From positions 28,137,882 through 28,201,881 of the forward strand of contig CM046453.1 of assembly GCA_025506515.1 (NCBI GenBank): DNA of 64,000 nucleotides. The letters are read 5' to 3'. Made by a program: the position numbers and the translations under genes. The stretch comes from Flaveria trinervia (taxonomy: Eukaryota > Streptophyta > Magnoliopsida > Asterales > Asteraceae). This document shows positions 10,677-22,277 of the stretch, piece after piece (positions within the stretch are counted from its first letter, which is position 1; each line of letters starts with the position of its first letter). The notes under the pieces are model-generated. The model did not search any database. It was not told the DNA's origin and was given only the letters and a program-made list of their open reading frames with translations.

Positions 10677-11554
10677 TGTTAGGTGTAGGATGAGTAGATC
10701 TAGTCAAATTTGTATAGGCTTAGTACTTGAATTAACATCTGTAATGAATGGTTGTAATTCATTATTATGTATGCATTATATATAGTTTAACCCATTTATA
10801 TGTGTGTTGATTTATGTATGGTTGCAGGTACGAACATTATACTTGGTCAATTTCTGAATTTGACCAAGTGTAAGAAACATCTACGGATGAACATTTTGTT
10901 CTTCCGTAGATATGTTTCTTACAATTTAATTACATCCGAAGATCCTCTATGGATGAACAACCAGAACTGAAGAACAAGATTCCTACAGAAGAACAAATCA
11001 GCTTCGGAAGAACAAGAATTCCTACAGAAGAACAAATCAGCTTTGGAAGAACAAGAATTCCTACAGAAGAACAAATCAGCTTCGGAAGAACAAGATTCCA
11101 ACAAAAGAACAAATTATCTACGGAAGAACAAGACTTCTATAGAAGAACAAATTCCTATGGAAGACACTATTCTTGCGGAGTCCAAACACTTGTATAATAC
11201 AAGTGTTACAAGTCAACAAGTCAACAAGGCAGTTATGCAAATCCCAAGAAATCCGATGATTCCTTAACTGAAACAAATCAAATACCAAGAAATCCGGTGT
11301 TTCCTATAACACAAACATCAATCTCTATATATATGGATCCTAGGTTTCGATTCAAGTACGATTGATTAGACGATTGATTGAACGGCAACAACAATAGCAA
11401 TACAACAATTCCACAAACAGTGAACATCACATCAATTCACTCAATCAAACCCTAGCAGCCGTCTCATCATTCATAACAAACTTTGATATCATTCATTAAT
11501 TATTTTGTAATCATTAACATACTTTAATGAAATACATATTATTCATTAATTGTG
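10677..11554 (+). mobile_element. Copia-4 3' LTR
   Basis: The LTR starts TGTTAGGTGTAGG after the PPT. It contains a 39 bp tandem repeat in U3, a TATA stretch TATATATAT at 11326-11334 and an AT-rich R/U5. The right end is placed near 11554, where minus-strand gag similarity (Copia-5) begins; the exact terminus is uncertain by about 20 bases because no second copy is in the window. Confidence 0.65.
10979..11134 (+). repeat. 39 bp tandem repeat in Copia-4 U3
   Basis: Three near-identical 39 bp units start at 10979, 11018 and 11057, with a decayed fourth to 11134. Each contains GCTTCGGAAGAACAAGA. Because 39 is a multiple of three the repeat yields open frames on both strands; these are not genes. 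The core CTTCGGAAG is the same motif that clusters in Copia-9. Confidence 0.85.
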
Positions 11555-12747
11555 TTTCTGTTAGTGTGTTCTTGAAACTTCATTGATATTGAAATTTAAT
11601 ACAAAACAATTAAACCAAGCCAACGTTGATTCCGCAAACGTTGACTTGTCTTGGACCAACACTGATAATTCCTGTCTGCGATCCTTGGATTCATAGTTTT
11701 CATTAAGGCCGAAGTTTCTTCTCTTTCTTAAAAACTTCTTTGCACTCATAGAATCATGGCCATTTGCCATTGCTAATCCATTTCTTCTACATCATCTGGA
11801 TCCATTTCTTCTAACTCTTCCTGGATCAGATGTGCTGAGGTGAGTCTTCCTCTTAAATAGGCCTCAAAGCTGTCAACAAAGGCAATGTAAGTTGCCTTTT
11901 GTTCTTCAGATCTTGTATCATCTGGAATGTTTCTATGAGTTGCAGTGAATCTTGATTCTTAGGATGATGTTGATGGATGGTTAATTGGTAATGAATCTAG
12001 TGGTTTTCAGTTGATCTCTTGAAGAGATAAAATCATCCTCCTCTATAATGAAAGCATTTTCCACTTAGTGAGAGTCTAATGGAAACTTGTATGCCTCAAT
12101 CACCTTGGGTCCACCTAAGTTTCTACTTCTTTCAACTAGCTCCAGTGCTTCTATCTTGGCTATCATTATATACAGGGTTGTATACTCAAGATCAAGAGTG
12201 TTCTTCAGCATGGTCACATTTTGTTTCCAGGTCTCTGAAAGACTGTGCAGCGTTTTCATGGTTAACTCTTTAATTTAAAATTGACTCCCATGATTTCCAA
12301 TTCATTTACCAATTGCACAAATCTTTGCAGTTGTTTAGATATGGGCTCCTCTTTGGAGATATGAAATGTTTCATACTTATTAACAAGCTTATCCTTGTTA
12401 ATCTCTACAACTTCACTGCTTCTCTCACACATAATTAGCAGTGCATCCCATACTGCTCTAGTAGTACCATATTTTTCTAGGCTTTTCAGCACATCCATCT
12501 TGAGTGCTTGAGTGAGTATGGAGTAAGCTTTGAGATCAATCTTGATTTTCTTGTAGTCATGATCATAAATCATCAGATCCTCAATAGGTATTCTTGATGC
12601 TTTATATATGGTAGCTTGACCTACAGATAGAGTAACAGGGATGTGCAGCCCTTTGCATATTGAGATCCAAAAGTCCGGATCTACACGTGTAATGTAATTC
12701 CTGAATCTGATTTTCCATTGCTTAAACTCATCTTTGTGTTTAAGCAT
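11555..12747 (-). pseudogene. Copia-5 (downstream unit) gag
   Basis: The clear open segment 12747-12262 encodes 161 residues of UBN2-type copia gag: FKQWKIRFRNYI near the start, then SILTQALKMDVLKSLEKYGTTRAVWDAL and YETFHISKEEPISKQLQRFVQLVNELE. Less intact minus-strand gag continues to about 11560 (AKKFLRKRRNFG resembles the pre-knuckle block of Copia-9), with frameshifts; no intact knuckle is seen. The upstream leader (12748-13092) leads back to a PBS and LTR. The frame is cut near 11555 by the Copia-4 LTR. The rest of this unit's pol is absent. Confidence 0.75.
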
Positions 12748-13092
12748 GGGAGGTTTTGGTGTATGACCAACTTCTGAAAAACTGTGTGAATATATTTTAA
12801 CAAAGTAATTTTAACTTGTTTAATGTAGATTAGATAAGTTTTTAAGTTCACTTAGTCCAACTTGTCCAAATCGTTCAAAACATGCTCAAAGAATTAGATC
12901 TGTTAAGTTTCTTAGTTTCTGTTGAAACTTTTTGTTATATTGAATGTTCGCAGCTTCGAAAATGGGTACTTTTTGTTATATTCTGATGTTTACTAATTAA
13001 AGGTGATAGAACACTCTATTAGCAACTCGATCACTAGATCAATCAAGTTCTATTCAGATCTTGGGTAGATCTGAAAAGAACCAAGAGCCAAA

Positions 13093-13104
13093 CCTCTAAT
13101 ACCA
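13093..13104 (-). other. Primer binding site of Copia-5 downstream unit
   Basis: On the minus strand TGGTATTAGAGG lies two bases beyond the LTR end. It is close to the tRNA-Met initiator complement TGGTATCAGAGC. Confidence 0.75.
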
Positions 13105-13106
13105 AT

Positions 13107-13793
13107 TGACTGGGTGGTAAGATTAATATTCTCACTACGATCGAATATAGTGATCAACTCAGAGATTGAAAGGTGGAAACAACAATCAATAAACAGTCAA
13201 TGCAAAAAGATACTCATAAATGCTTGTATATATTGATGAAGGTGATTGATTATAATAAATCCTACGGTTTGAGCAAAAACAATAATAATACACCTTGAGA
13301 ATGTGGAATACAAAATATTGTAATTGTCTGTCAGCAGTCACCTCATGTACGAGGTATTCTATTCTATTTATAGGCTGACAAGATGCATTTTACAAAATTA
13401 CTAAACTACCCCTTACCTATACATTAGAACTAGTCTAAGTCTTCATCAGCATTTCATCTCTTGTTATCCGCATTAGTAGTTGGTCATCCACATTGGGTAA
13501 TGCGGATGAACAAATACTTATGCGCATTTGTTGTTGGTCATCCGCATTTGCAAATGCTCATGAACAAAACTTGTCTGCATATCTTCTTGACTATTCGTAT
13601 TTGTTATGCAAAAGAACAAACACTTGTTCGCATTTGTTTTGTGTCTTCTGCATTTACCAATGGGGTTAGTCAAACTTGGTTCATCTCAGCAGATTCTTCA
13701 TCCACATTACTTCTTGGACTTGGGGAGTTTCCAGCAAAACAACCATCAACTCACCAATCAAATTGGCATGTATGATCCTTTCAGGGTCAAACA
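13107..13793 (-). mobile_element. Copia-5 LTR with internal sequence on both sides
   Basis: This 687 bp LTR runs TGACTGGG... to ...GGTCAAACA on the plus strand (minus: TGTTTGACCC...CCCAGTCA). On its right is a PPT and an accessory ORF, so it is the 3' LTR of one unit; on its left is a PBS and gag, so it is the 5' LTR of another. U3 (13450-13690) carries the family motif ATCCGCATTTG and its complement several times. Confidence 0.8.
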
Positions 13794-13804
13794 ATACTCC
13801 CCGT
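13794..13804 (-). other. Polypurine tract of Copia-5 upstream unit
   Basis: Minus strand ACGGGGAGTAT directly abuts the LTR start TGTTTGACCC. Confidence 0.8.
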
Positions 13805-16800
13805 AAGGATTATACCACGTATGTTCTTCAATGGTTTGGTGGTTGTTGGGGTTGTGAGGATTCTGTTTGGTCTTGTGAAGGCACTAGAGGTTTTGCTTCT
13901 CATGTATCTAAAATGGCCTTTATCATATTGACAAAGTCATTAGCATCTAACATCTTCTCTCAATTTAGCACATGTATCCTCATCTGACTGATAGTGTATA
14001 TGGCTTCCAATGGCCGTTTCTTAAGAGAAACTAGTTCTCATATGGATACACTAGACAACCCATCCTTATGAATCAGTAGAGCTCCATCTACAACAACTTC
14101 CAACTTCATAATGTTTCCCAACTATTGAAGAGTCTTTTTCTTCTTTCTCTTTTCTCTCTCAGCAATGATTTGATCATATGCCTTCCTCAGTATTTTGATG
14201 CATTTGAAAAAGAAGCGCATGTCTTCTTCACTAAGTTTGTTTGATATTTCTCTAAAGTGCCTGGTGTAGATGTAGTGGATTTATGATTCATCTAGTAGCC
14301 TCACTTCATATCCATTAAACAATCTAATTTCTGCACCTTTCTTTCCTCCCCATTTTTTTCAATTACCAACTCATAAGTCTTTTCATCATATTAAACATTG
14401 GAGATTGGTATGGAGGAATGAGTGCCAGACACCATCTTTCTTTTCAAAGACTCGGTTGGTTTCCTTTCAGCACTAGAAACAGAACTTCCTCTGTTGGTTT
14501 AGTCTTTTTCTTTTCTAGAGGGTTGATGAAGGATCTATCTTTCCTCATACAGATAGCCTTCAAATATTTGAAGTTGTTAGTTCTCTTGAACATTCTAAGT
14601 ATCTCTTCAACTCATACCCTCTTAACATGGCCTTGTGATTGATCAGTTCCAAGTTGGCCAGTTCCTTTATGTCATGAATCTTCCGGGCATTTACAAGTGC
14701 AGAGTACTCTGTAAAGAATCGAACCAGCCCTGAGATCCTTTTGACCGTAAACATATTCCAATCACTGTCATACTTCTAGGAAATGATTTTTTGTTTAGTT
14801 TTGCCCTTGGGAGTAGACACACCTTTAACTATCTTTACAATGGTTAGTCCTTTTTGAAGTTTCAGTTGAGAAGGCTCAGCAAACCACTCAAGATATTTGT
14901 GTAGTATAGGTGCCAAAGAGTCAGGATCTCTATGGGTGAGCAGCATATCTTGAGTAAACACTCTGGTTCTGGGCTTTTTGCCAATAATTTCTTCTTCTAG
15001 AGTCATAAGTCTCTCTTTATTCTCATTAATGAACTAAGGATGGCAGCCTTTAGGGAATTTGTTTTCATATTACCAAGCTTTCTCTTAGTGAATCCTTGAC
15101 TTGATAAATAATCCTTCATTTCCCTATTAGACATGTTATAGGGATCACGATATAAGGAGTGAGGAGTTAAGGTTTGCTTCTTCATGAATGTTACTTTGGG
15201 CACATCAGCTTTAGGAGAGAGAGTCCTCTCATACTTAGTATCAACTATGGGGTCCAGCAGCTTGTTCAAATTTTCTTCTTCTACCTTCATTCCCTGATAA
15301 GTCATGTTGAAAACTTCATGTGGATCATATCCATGATTAATCAAAAACATGGGTTTCACCATTAGATCATTAGTCTGTCCCATCTCGACCATTTCTTCCA
15401 CTGATTTTTCTTCCTTCTTTGGGCTCTTACTGCTATTGGTTCATCAACAAAGCCACATTCTATTTCTCCTTCCTCCAAGTCTATAAAATCAACTTTCTTT
15501 TTCAGTTAGTCTCAGCTTTTTCATGTTCTTCTTAGAATTCAGCTATAACTACCAGGCTTCTAAGATCATCCTTTTTTATTTTCTTTATTGGCTCTTCTTC
15601 CACCATAGGCCTTTTCCCCTTTGCCTTTTTAGATAAGTACTTCCTCTTTCTGGTATATGTTTGCATTAATGGAATAGAAGAGATTTCAGGAAGTTTAGTT
15701 TCTTGAGGCAATTTTTCAGCCTGTGGTTGTTCTTGTTCTGGAATGGCAGTAGTTGATTCTTCCATTTCTTCTTGCTTTTCACATAATTTTTTGATCAACT
15801 CTTTTTGATCTTGAGTAAGTGATATAACAAGCACTAGTTGCATGTTCAATTCCTTCTCGAGAGGGACATGAGATTAAGGAATAACAACAGTTGGTTCGGT
15901 AATAGTCCTCGTCCTCTGTTCACCTATAAAGTCCCAGAAATCATCATCAATGATGAATTCTTTAGCTGTGAAGCTATCTAGAGCTTTGATCATGTCACTA
16001 TATTTAGCTTCTTTAGAGTGAGCATCAAATGATATTTCTAAATAGACAACCATTTCCAAGCTAGACTCTTTATTCTTTGACTTGCTTATTTCTTCTTCTT
16101 TTTCAGAATGAAAAGTTTCATCTTCTTAGGTTGATGAGAGTCGTCACCACTCTTTGTTGATGAACTTTCAGAGGAAGTTTCCTTCTCATTATCCACATCT
16201 TTTTTCTTATTATCATCTTTTATTTCTGCTTCAGCTTTTCTTTTAATTTCAGCCAATATTTCAAGCTCAGAGATTCTTTTGCTTAGCTTTCATTCAGATT
16301 TGGCAAATTTAGAATGATTCTTCTATTAATTCTTCTTGCTCTTCCATAGCAATTGTCTGTATTGGTAAAGTGTCCACATGAACATATATTTCTTCTCCTG
16401 ATTCTTGAAGAGCAGCTCTTAGTTTATCAATCTCCTTCTCTTTTCCTTTCTTCTCTGAGTCATACCTTTCTTTCATTTCTTTCAACTCATCCTTCTTCTC
16501 ATCAATCTCCAATAGGCTGTCTTAAATGATGCTTGAACTTCTATTTAATAATCTTTCCATCTTTGCTACTTTTTGCCTAAGTTCAGAGATTAGCTCATCC
16601 TTCTCATCTGGTTTATTCACAAAAGATTCAGCATAAGTTTCTCAAGGAGCAGCTTCAGAAGTGACTTTCTTATCATGCATTAGGCTTTGGCCTCCTCCTT
16701 AGATGATAATTTGGATCTATTTGAAGAGCCGGCATAATCACCAAACTCAATAGGCTCTATAGCAATAGGAGATGGTTGAGCAGGAAAAATGGTTGAATAA

Positions 16801-17935
16801 TGAATTGGAGATATCTGTTGAAATTATAGTTTGTGTTTGAGGAGATGGTATTGGTAATATATGAGGTGTTGGTAGTGGGGTTCTTTGTGGAGTTTGTATT
16901 GGTCAAGGCACAAAAGGTGATGCCATATAATGAACATGAGGTTCAGTGTGAAGATCACCCCCTACATCCACATGGGGTGACACTGACCTATGTCCTTTAT
17001 CTCTATGCTCACCGGCTCATCAGCAACTGGTTCTTAAATTTGCTCATCAGCTGGAGCGTGCTATTCTTCACCTTGTTCATCAAGTCTAATTTGTTGAAGC
17101 ATCAAAGGTAAAAGAGGAGTGTAAGCTCCACCGTAGAAGTTCCTCGGATCCCTCTTCTTGATATATTTGTAGGACTTTGCATCATAGTGAGGGATATTCA
17201 ACATAAATCCTTCAGTACTATATTTGGGAATGCTTCATTAATCTGACATTGAATGAACCTTGGGTACATCAGGAACATGTACCTTCTTCCTTCTTGGACA
17301 TTGGATACTAGACCATTGAATATATATGCTGGCATGTTGAATGCCCTATTAGTGCATAAAAGAAATATTGCTGATGAAGTGATCTTAGGAATATCATTTC
17401 ATCATGTCTTCCTTTTGGACAAATAGTGCTAATAGTGGTGGATCAAAAACCTCCATGGTAAGTCCACTAGTTCTTTCATAATATGTTTTCCTTCATATCA
17501 TCCTTCATAGCCAATGTTAGCAAAGAAGGTAGTGATCTCATCATCTTCCAGCTCAGTGGGTGTGTTTGCATCATCACCAAACTGTAGACACTGTCATATA
17601 GTTTGCTTAGTGATGATCAAATTATGTTCATCATCAATTCTCCTAGACAGAGTCTTTTCACCATCAACCCCTATCACTTCAGCAGTGTTCCAGAATGACT
17701 TTATGAATCTCTTATAGATAATAGGTCTGACTGTGATGGCAAAAGCTACTCTTATAGTAGAGATGAATCTGATCATATCTCTGGGCCCTTCTGCCTTAGG
17801 TACATCAGGGTCAAGATAACCATTGACATTGTGGAGTTTGCCCCAAGTAAGATTAACCATGTATCCTGCGTTAGAGGCATATGAGTTAGATTGTTGAAAG
17901 AACTTGTTTTACATTATGCATACTTCATCAGTTTG
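13805..17935 (-). pseudogene. Copia-5 accessory (env-like) ORF, decayed
   Basis: Minus-strand coding in several broken frames fills this 4.1 kb between a repeat-rich spacer and the PPT. The N-terminal part (17920-17590) has the block FIKSFWNTAEVIGVDGEKTL shared with Copia-9 at the Gypsy-2 junction. The middle (16800-15530) is Glu/Lys-rich and probably coiled coil (KDELKEMKERYDSEKKGKEKE). Then come a folded-looking segment (15401-15003) with a helix-turn-helix-like YLSSQGFTKRKL...SLKAAIL motif, a segment 15006-14776 and a C-terminal block (14754-14560). Position 3' of pol fits the extra ORF of Sireviruses, whose function is unproven. No signal peptide or transmembrane segment is evident. At least ten stops or frameshifts. 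Confidence 0.6.
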
Positions 17936-19294
17936 ACTGTTTGGTCAAAGATGAGTATTTAAAGGTACTATTCTATAGGAATCACTTCAAATTTTGATGT
18001 TTTCAAGAATTATTCATTGTTACTTTTGTTTTTTATGTTTGAAGAGATGATTTTTGATGTTGTTTAACCTTTAATCTGATTTTATTTCAAGATTTGATTT
18101 TTGACATTTTCGAGTTCACCATCCTCTATTCATATGATGAACATGGTTATGAATTTTTCTTGTTGGTTGATATTATTCTTAGTTTGCATGCTCATTGAAG
18201 TCGAAAATGTTCATCTTTTCTTAGAATAAGTCTGATTTTGATAGTTCTTCATTAACCTAGGGTTCTAAGTTCCTTATCAGTCCAAGTGTTGGACATTCAG
18301 GTTAAAAAATGTTGAATGTTTCACCTTTTGTTTGATACTATTGATGATGATGATGATTGGTGAAGATGAAAATCGTTTTTTCACTCATCGCACTTTAGAA
18401 TCACTCAAATTTAAAAAGTATTAAATGACCTTTTGAACGTGCTTTAAATAGTCAAATAATAACATTTACAAGTTTTTCGCAAGTTTCAGAACAAATGAGG
18501 TCAATTTTCTAGTTCATGCTATAGCAAATGCAGAAGGGTTTTAGACATCTGCAATTGTTTACTGTTGTAAATGCGGAAGAGTAAAACTTAAGAGTTTGGA
18601 CATCCATATTTGCGTACTATAGAAAATGCGGATGTTTGAATACTTAACATTTCACCATCCGCATTTGTGCACTGCTGCAAATGTGGATGAACAAAGTTCA
18701 TCTGCATTTGTGCACTGTTGCAAATGCGGTTGATCAAACTTGTCCAACATTTTCTCACTATAGAAAATGCGGCTGATCAAACTTGTTCAGCATTTGCTCA
18801 CTATAGCAAATGCGGTAGAGTAAAATTTCCACATTTACTTGAACATCATGCATAGTAACATAAGAGATTAAGCACTTGTTTTTTCCTTTTGAAAGTACAT
18901 GTAAGTATTGAAGTTACACATATCCACAAGAACGGATGAGTAAAACAAATGCGGAAGTGAAATTATCATCCGCATTAACAAATGTGGTAGAACACTTTTG
19001 TTCCACATAGGTTTTAACACTTAAAACTTTTAATGTATACTTGTTAGACACCAATGCGGTAGACTAAACTCTTTGTCTGCATTAGTTTCACTTTGACATA
19101 TACAGTTACCTGCATTGGTTATATGCATGGGATATCTTCACCCACATTAACCAATGCACTTACCTGCATTAACTTTGACATATAAGAACTGTCTTTGATT
19201 GAATTCTTCTATGGAGTTGGTTGAATTTTCTTATGAAGTTGTTGACTGTTGTTGAGGTCATCAATTCTTGCTCGGATTGACTTGTATGCCAGAG
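17936..19294 (-). other. Copia-5 spacer upstream of accessory ORF, with repeat field
   Basis: No coding sequence is recognised. The segment 18500-19190 carries many copies of the same motif found in the Copia-5 LTR: CATCCGCATTTG, AAATGCGGATG and variants such as GCAAATGCGGTAGA, about 15 in 700 bases. RT/RNase H expected upstream is missing because a gypsy-like LTR begins at 19295. Confidence 0.65.
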
Positions 19295-19704
19295 TGTAAG
19301 GCCCCATTCCTGGGACACTTACACGTGGTCAATCAACTCACATAAAACATATAATTACATTAGCTTTAATAAAACATTATAGCGGAAACATTAAAATAAC
19401 TTTTCATTTCAATATAAATGTTTTTGCAAGTTAATACAACATTCATTACAAAACATCGTTTGTTCGCATAACAATGCAAAAACATTATACAAAATAATAC
19501 CATCCAAAATGAGCCAAGTAGCCACCCTGTGCCATCATCAGCAACCATTACCTGCCAACTAGAAAATGCATAAAAGTCAACGTTGCTGAGTGAGTTCTAT
19601 TTTTTATAAAAACATTATATTACCTTTCATTCATTAAATCATTTTCATTCGCACATGATCACACATCATACGTACATCAAGGTAATAATTATTATCTTCA
19701 TCAT

Positions 19705-19765
19705 CGTTCATTTCGTACATTTCGTACATTTCGCACGTTTCGCCCATTTCGTACTTATCGCACTT
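19705..19765 (+). repeat. 9 bp repeat CATTTCGTA
   Basis: Six to seven drifting copies of (C)ATTTCGTA / CACGTTTCGCC occur in tandem inside the Gypsy-1 LTR. Confidence 0.8.
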
Positions 19766-20404
19766 TTTGTACATTTATTGTCTTTACACTTCTATCTAGG
19801 TCCTGTCGCATGCTTAACCCCCCTCTTGAGCACAAAGCTATATCATCTAGGGTTAAGTAACAAGGAACCTATATCGCACGTAGAGTGTAGTCACTAATAC
19901 TAACTCCCCTGTGTGTAAACTCTTACGGGTTAGCCAAAATCGCACACTACATAACACACAGTAATTACCAAAACGCACGTATCTGAGTACTGACGAAGAG
20001 TAAGTCCTACTGTGTGTATGGACCCTTACGAGTTTGCTTGCAAGACTTTTCATTCGTTCATTCATTATGTTCCACTTTCATATCTTAATCTTTCACTTCA
20101 TTAAGATAATACTCTATGTTCATTAACATAATCACACCACGTAAAATCAAATCATAATACTTAGTAAGGAACATATCGTACATAACATACATAATCATCA
20201 TCATACATACATCATCATCATGCATAGGCATCAATCATTCGTCATCATCCTAAACATCTTGCATCATATATTCATGTACATAAACATATGCACATCAAGC
20301 ATAAGTCATCATAAAACATAACTTGTCCTCCGCGGGATAGCGGGGGTTCTGGGGTGGCAACCGCTGATAGCAGGGTCCTAGGGGCAGCAGCCCGTAGTGC
20401 GGTC

Positions 20405-20424
20405 CAAGGGGCAACGCCCCCTTG
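20405..20424 (+). other. GC-rich hairpin in Gypsy-1 LTR
   Basis: CAAGGGG and CCCCTTG flank a six-base loop (CAACGC). Similar CAAGGGG-loop-CCCCTTG hairpins are common in plant gypsy LTRs; a role in the transcript is possible. Confidence 0.6.
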
Positions 20425-20427
20425 AAA

Positions 20428-20575
20428 ATCAATCTTCCCGTTAAAACCACTTAAAATCTTGGTCATTTAAATCATATATTTATTTTAACACTTTTACATA
20501 GCACATTTTGATATAGAAAAATCGATCTTCCCGTTAAAACCTCTTAAAATCTTGGTCATTTAAATCGTGTATTTA
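20428..20575 (+). repeat. Direct duplication of about 45 bp in Gypsy-1 LTR
   Basis: The block around ATCTTCCCGTTAAAACC...TTAAAATCTTGGTCATTTAAATC occurs at about 20432-20474 and again at 20524-20567 with two or three differences. Confidence 0.85.
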
Positions 20576-20737
20576 GTATGCATTTCCATCCCCAAACAAG
20601 TTTAAAACCTTTAAAATAGAGGATCTAGAACTCACCTGGACTCGATGAGTAGCTTCTTAATCAAGCTATCAAAGCAAGGTTCACATTATGCAGCCTGCAA
20701 TAAGTTAACACTCAAAGGAGTTAATTTATTCCTTATT

Positions 20738-20960
20738 TCGCTGCTATTTTCGCTGCCAAATCAGCAGTTTCACTGCTAGTTTCACCAGCAGTTTCGCTGG
20801 CATTTTCACTAGCAGTTTTGCTGGCATCTTCGCTTCTAGTTTCGCCCAACTTTCGTTGGATAACCATGTCTGTGAAACCACATGTGAAATTATAGTTTCG
20901 CGGGACGCGTTCATAGTTTTGTTCGATGACTATGCGATTTCGCTGGATGAACCTATAATT
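20738..20960 (+). repeat. TTTCGCTG-type repeat field in Gypsy-1 LTR
   Basis: About fifteen copies of TTTCGCTGGCA / TTTCACTGCTAG variants occur. The open frame they give on the minus strand (TASENASETAGETSSETA) is a product of the repeat, not a gene. Confidence 0.7.
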
Positions 20961-21470
20961 TCGCAGTACAGGGTGAAAATTATGAACCAACCTATTTTGA
21001 CCCAAAACTTCAATCTTCTACATCTGAAATTTTGGTTTATCATCCAATAAGATATATCTAAGCTTCTTACATGTTTTCTTACACAAAAACATGAGTTTTG
21101 GGCGAATCTTTGTGACTTTCAAAAACCCAAGCCCTAGAATCCGGGTTTACATCATAATGAAAGTTTAAATGATGTTTCTTACTTGGATTCTTCATGTTTT
21201 CTTGTTGTTTGGATTCCCACAAACACCGATCTTCAATCCCGTGATCAACCGAGCCTTAAATATTCAATTCTCTCCACTTTCTCTCTCTACACTCTCTCTA
21301 GAATTTGGGGTGTGGAGTTGCAAATGAAAGTTGCTCAAGCTAATCCATTAATATATACTGAGCATTCTCGGGACCTTTAATTCGCCGGAAACGTAACCCG
21401 AAAAGTTAACCTGATCTATAACCCAAATCCATCTTATGTACATTAAATAATCTCGTCTAAGCCCATTATA

Positions 21471-22277
21471 TTATTATGTGGGTGATATCCTTAGTCGGTT
21501 CGATATGAAGAATGCTTCCGCAGCTGGATCTCCACTTGCTACAAACCATGACGTGGCACCTGACGAAAATGGTGATCTGGTTGATGCCACTATGTACAGA
21601 GGAATGATCGGCTCTCTCATGTACCTCACAGCCTCACGACCTGATATCATGTACGCGACATGTCTCTGTTCCAAATATCAGGCGAAACCAAAAGTCAAGC
21701 ATCTCATAGGCGTCAAAAGGATTTTTCGTTATCGGATAGGTACTCCAACACTCAGGTTGTGGTATCCTCATGATGATGACTTTGAGCTTAGAAAGTATAG
21801 TGACTTGGATTATGGAGGTTTAAAAATGAATTACAAGTCAACATCAGCAGGATGTCAGTTCTTTGGTAGATGGTTAGTTACCTGGCAGTGTAAGAAGCAG
21901 ACCTCCGTTGCTCTGTCAACATGTAAAGCTGAATACATTGCCGCTACAAGTTGCTGTTCACAAATCATCTGGATTCAACACCAAATGCGCCACTACGGTT
22001 TGCAATTTCTAACACTCCTATTTTTGTTGATAATTTTGTTGCTATAGCCGTAACAAAAAATCTAGTCCAACATCCTTAAACTAAACACATCGGTATTAAA
22101 TATCGCTTTATACGTGAGTGTTTTGAAAAGCACTTAATCGATGTGGTTAATTTTAATACGGACTTTCAACTCGCCGACCTCTAGGCAAAAGCATTTGATG
22201 AACCGAGGTTTTTATATCTATTAGAGGTTAATAGCGTGAAAAAGAAATGTGAAGTGATTCGAGAAGACAAAAGTTTG
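21471..22277 (+). pseudogene. Copia-6 RT C-terminus and RNase H
   Basis: The element is 5'-truncated: it begins inside the RT thumb region (GDILSRFDMKNASAAGSPL), which matches Copia-10 at 57190-57140 (minus) almost word for word. RNase H follows with MIGSLMYLTASRPDIMYATC, KYSDLDYGGLKMNYKST and ALSTCKAEYIAATSC. After a frameshift near 21990 the C-terminal block (YRFIREC...DLIDVV-type, AKAFDEPRFLYLLEV) runs to 22277, with one TAG near 22182. Same family as Copia-10 and Sirevirus-like. The 5' part is replaced by Gypsy-1. Confidence 0.85.

Larger units (their letters stand above)
19295..21470. mobile_element. Gypsy-1: long gypsy-like LTR, truncated
   Basis: The unit starts TGTAAGGCCCCATTCCTGGGACA and soon has ATTATAGCGGAAAC, the same layout as the start of the Gypsy-2 LTR (TGTCACACCC...GCAGCGGAAAC). 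It continues about 2.2 kb without gag or pol until Copia-6 RT begins at 21471. It holds short tandem repeats, a GC hairpin and a pyrimidine-rich block (21265-21300). No matching second LTR or PBS is in the window, so it is a solo or truncated LTR. Orientation is not certain. Confidence 0.5.

Noticed and set aside
10919..11267. Three small proteins over the Copia-4 U3 repeats
   Set aside because: A 39 bp tandem repeat leaves frames open on both strands; all lie in an LTR.
17590..17920. Accessory ORF as a host vesicle-fusion (longin-like) gene
   Set aside because: I recall similar plant proteins carrying such automatic names, but position between pol and PPT/LTR in several elements here shows it is retrotransposon-borne.
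20738..21005. Protein with Ala/Ser/Glu/Thr repeats on the minus strand
   Set aside because: It arises from TTTCGCTG repeats in an LTR, with no start context or neighbouring coding.
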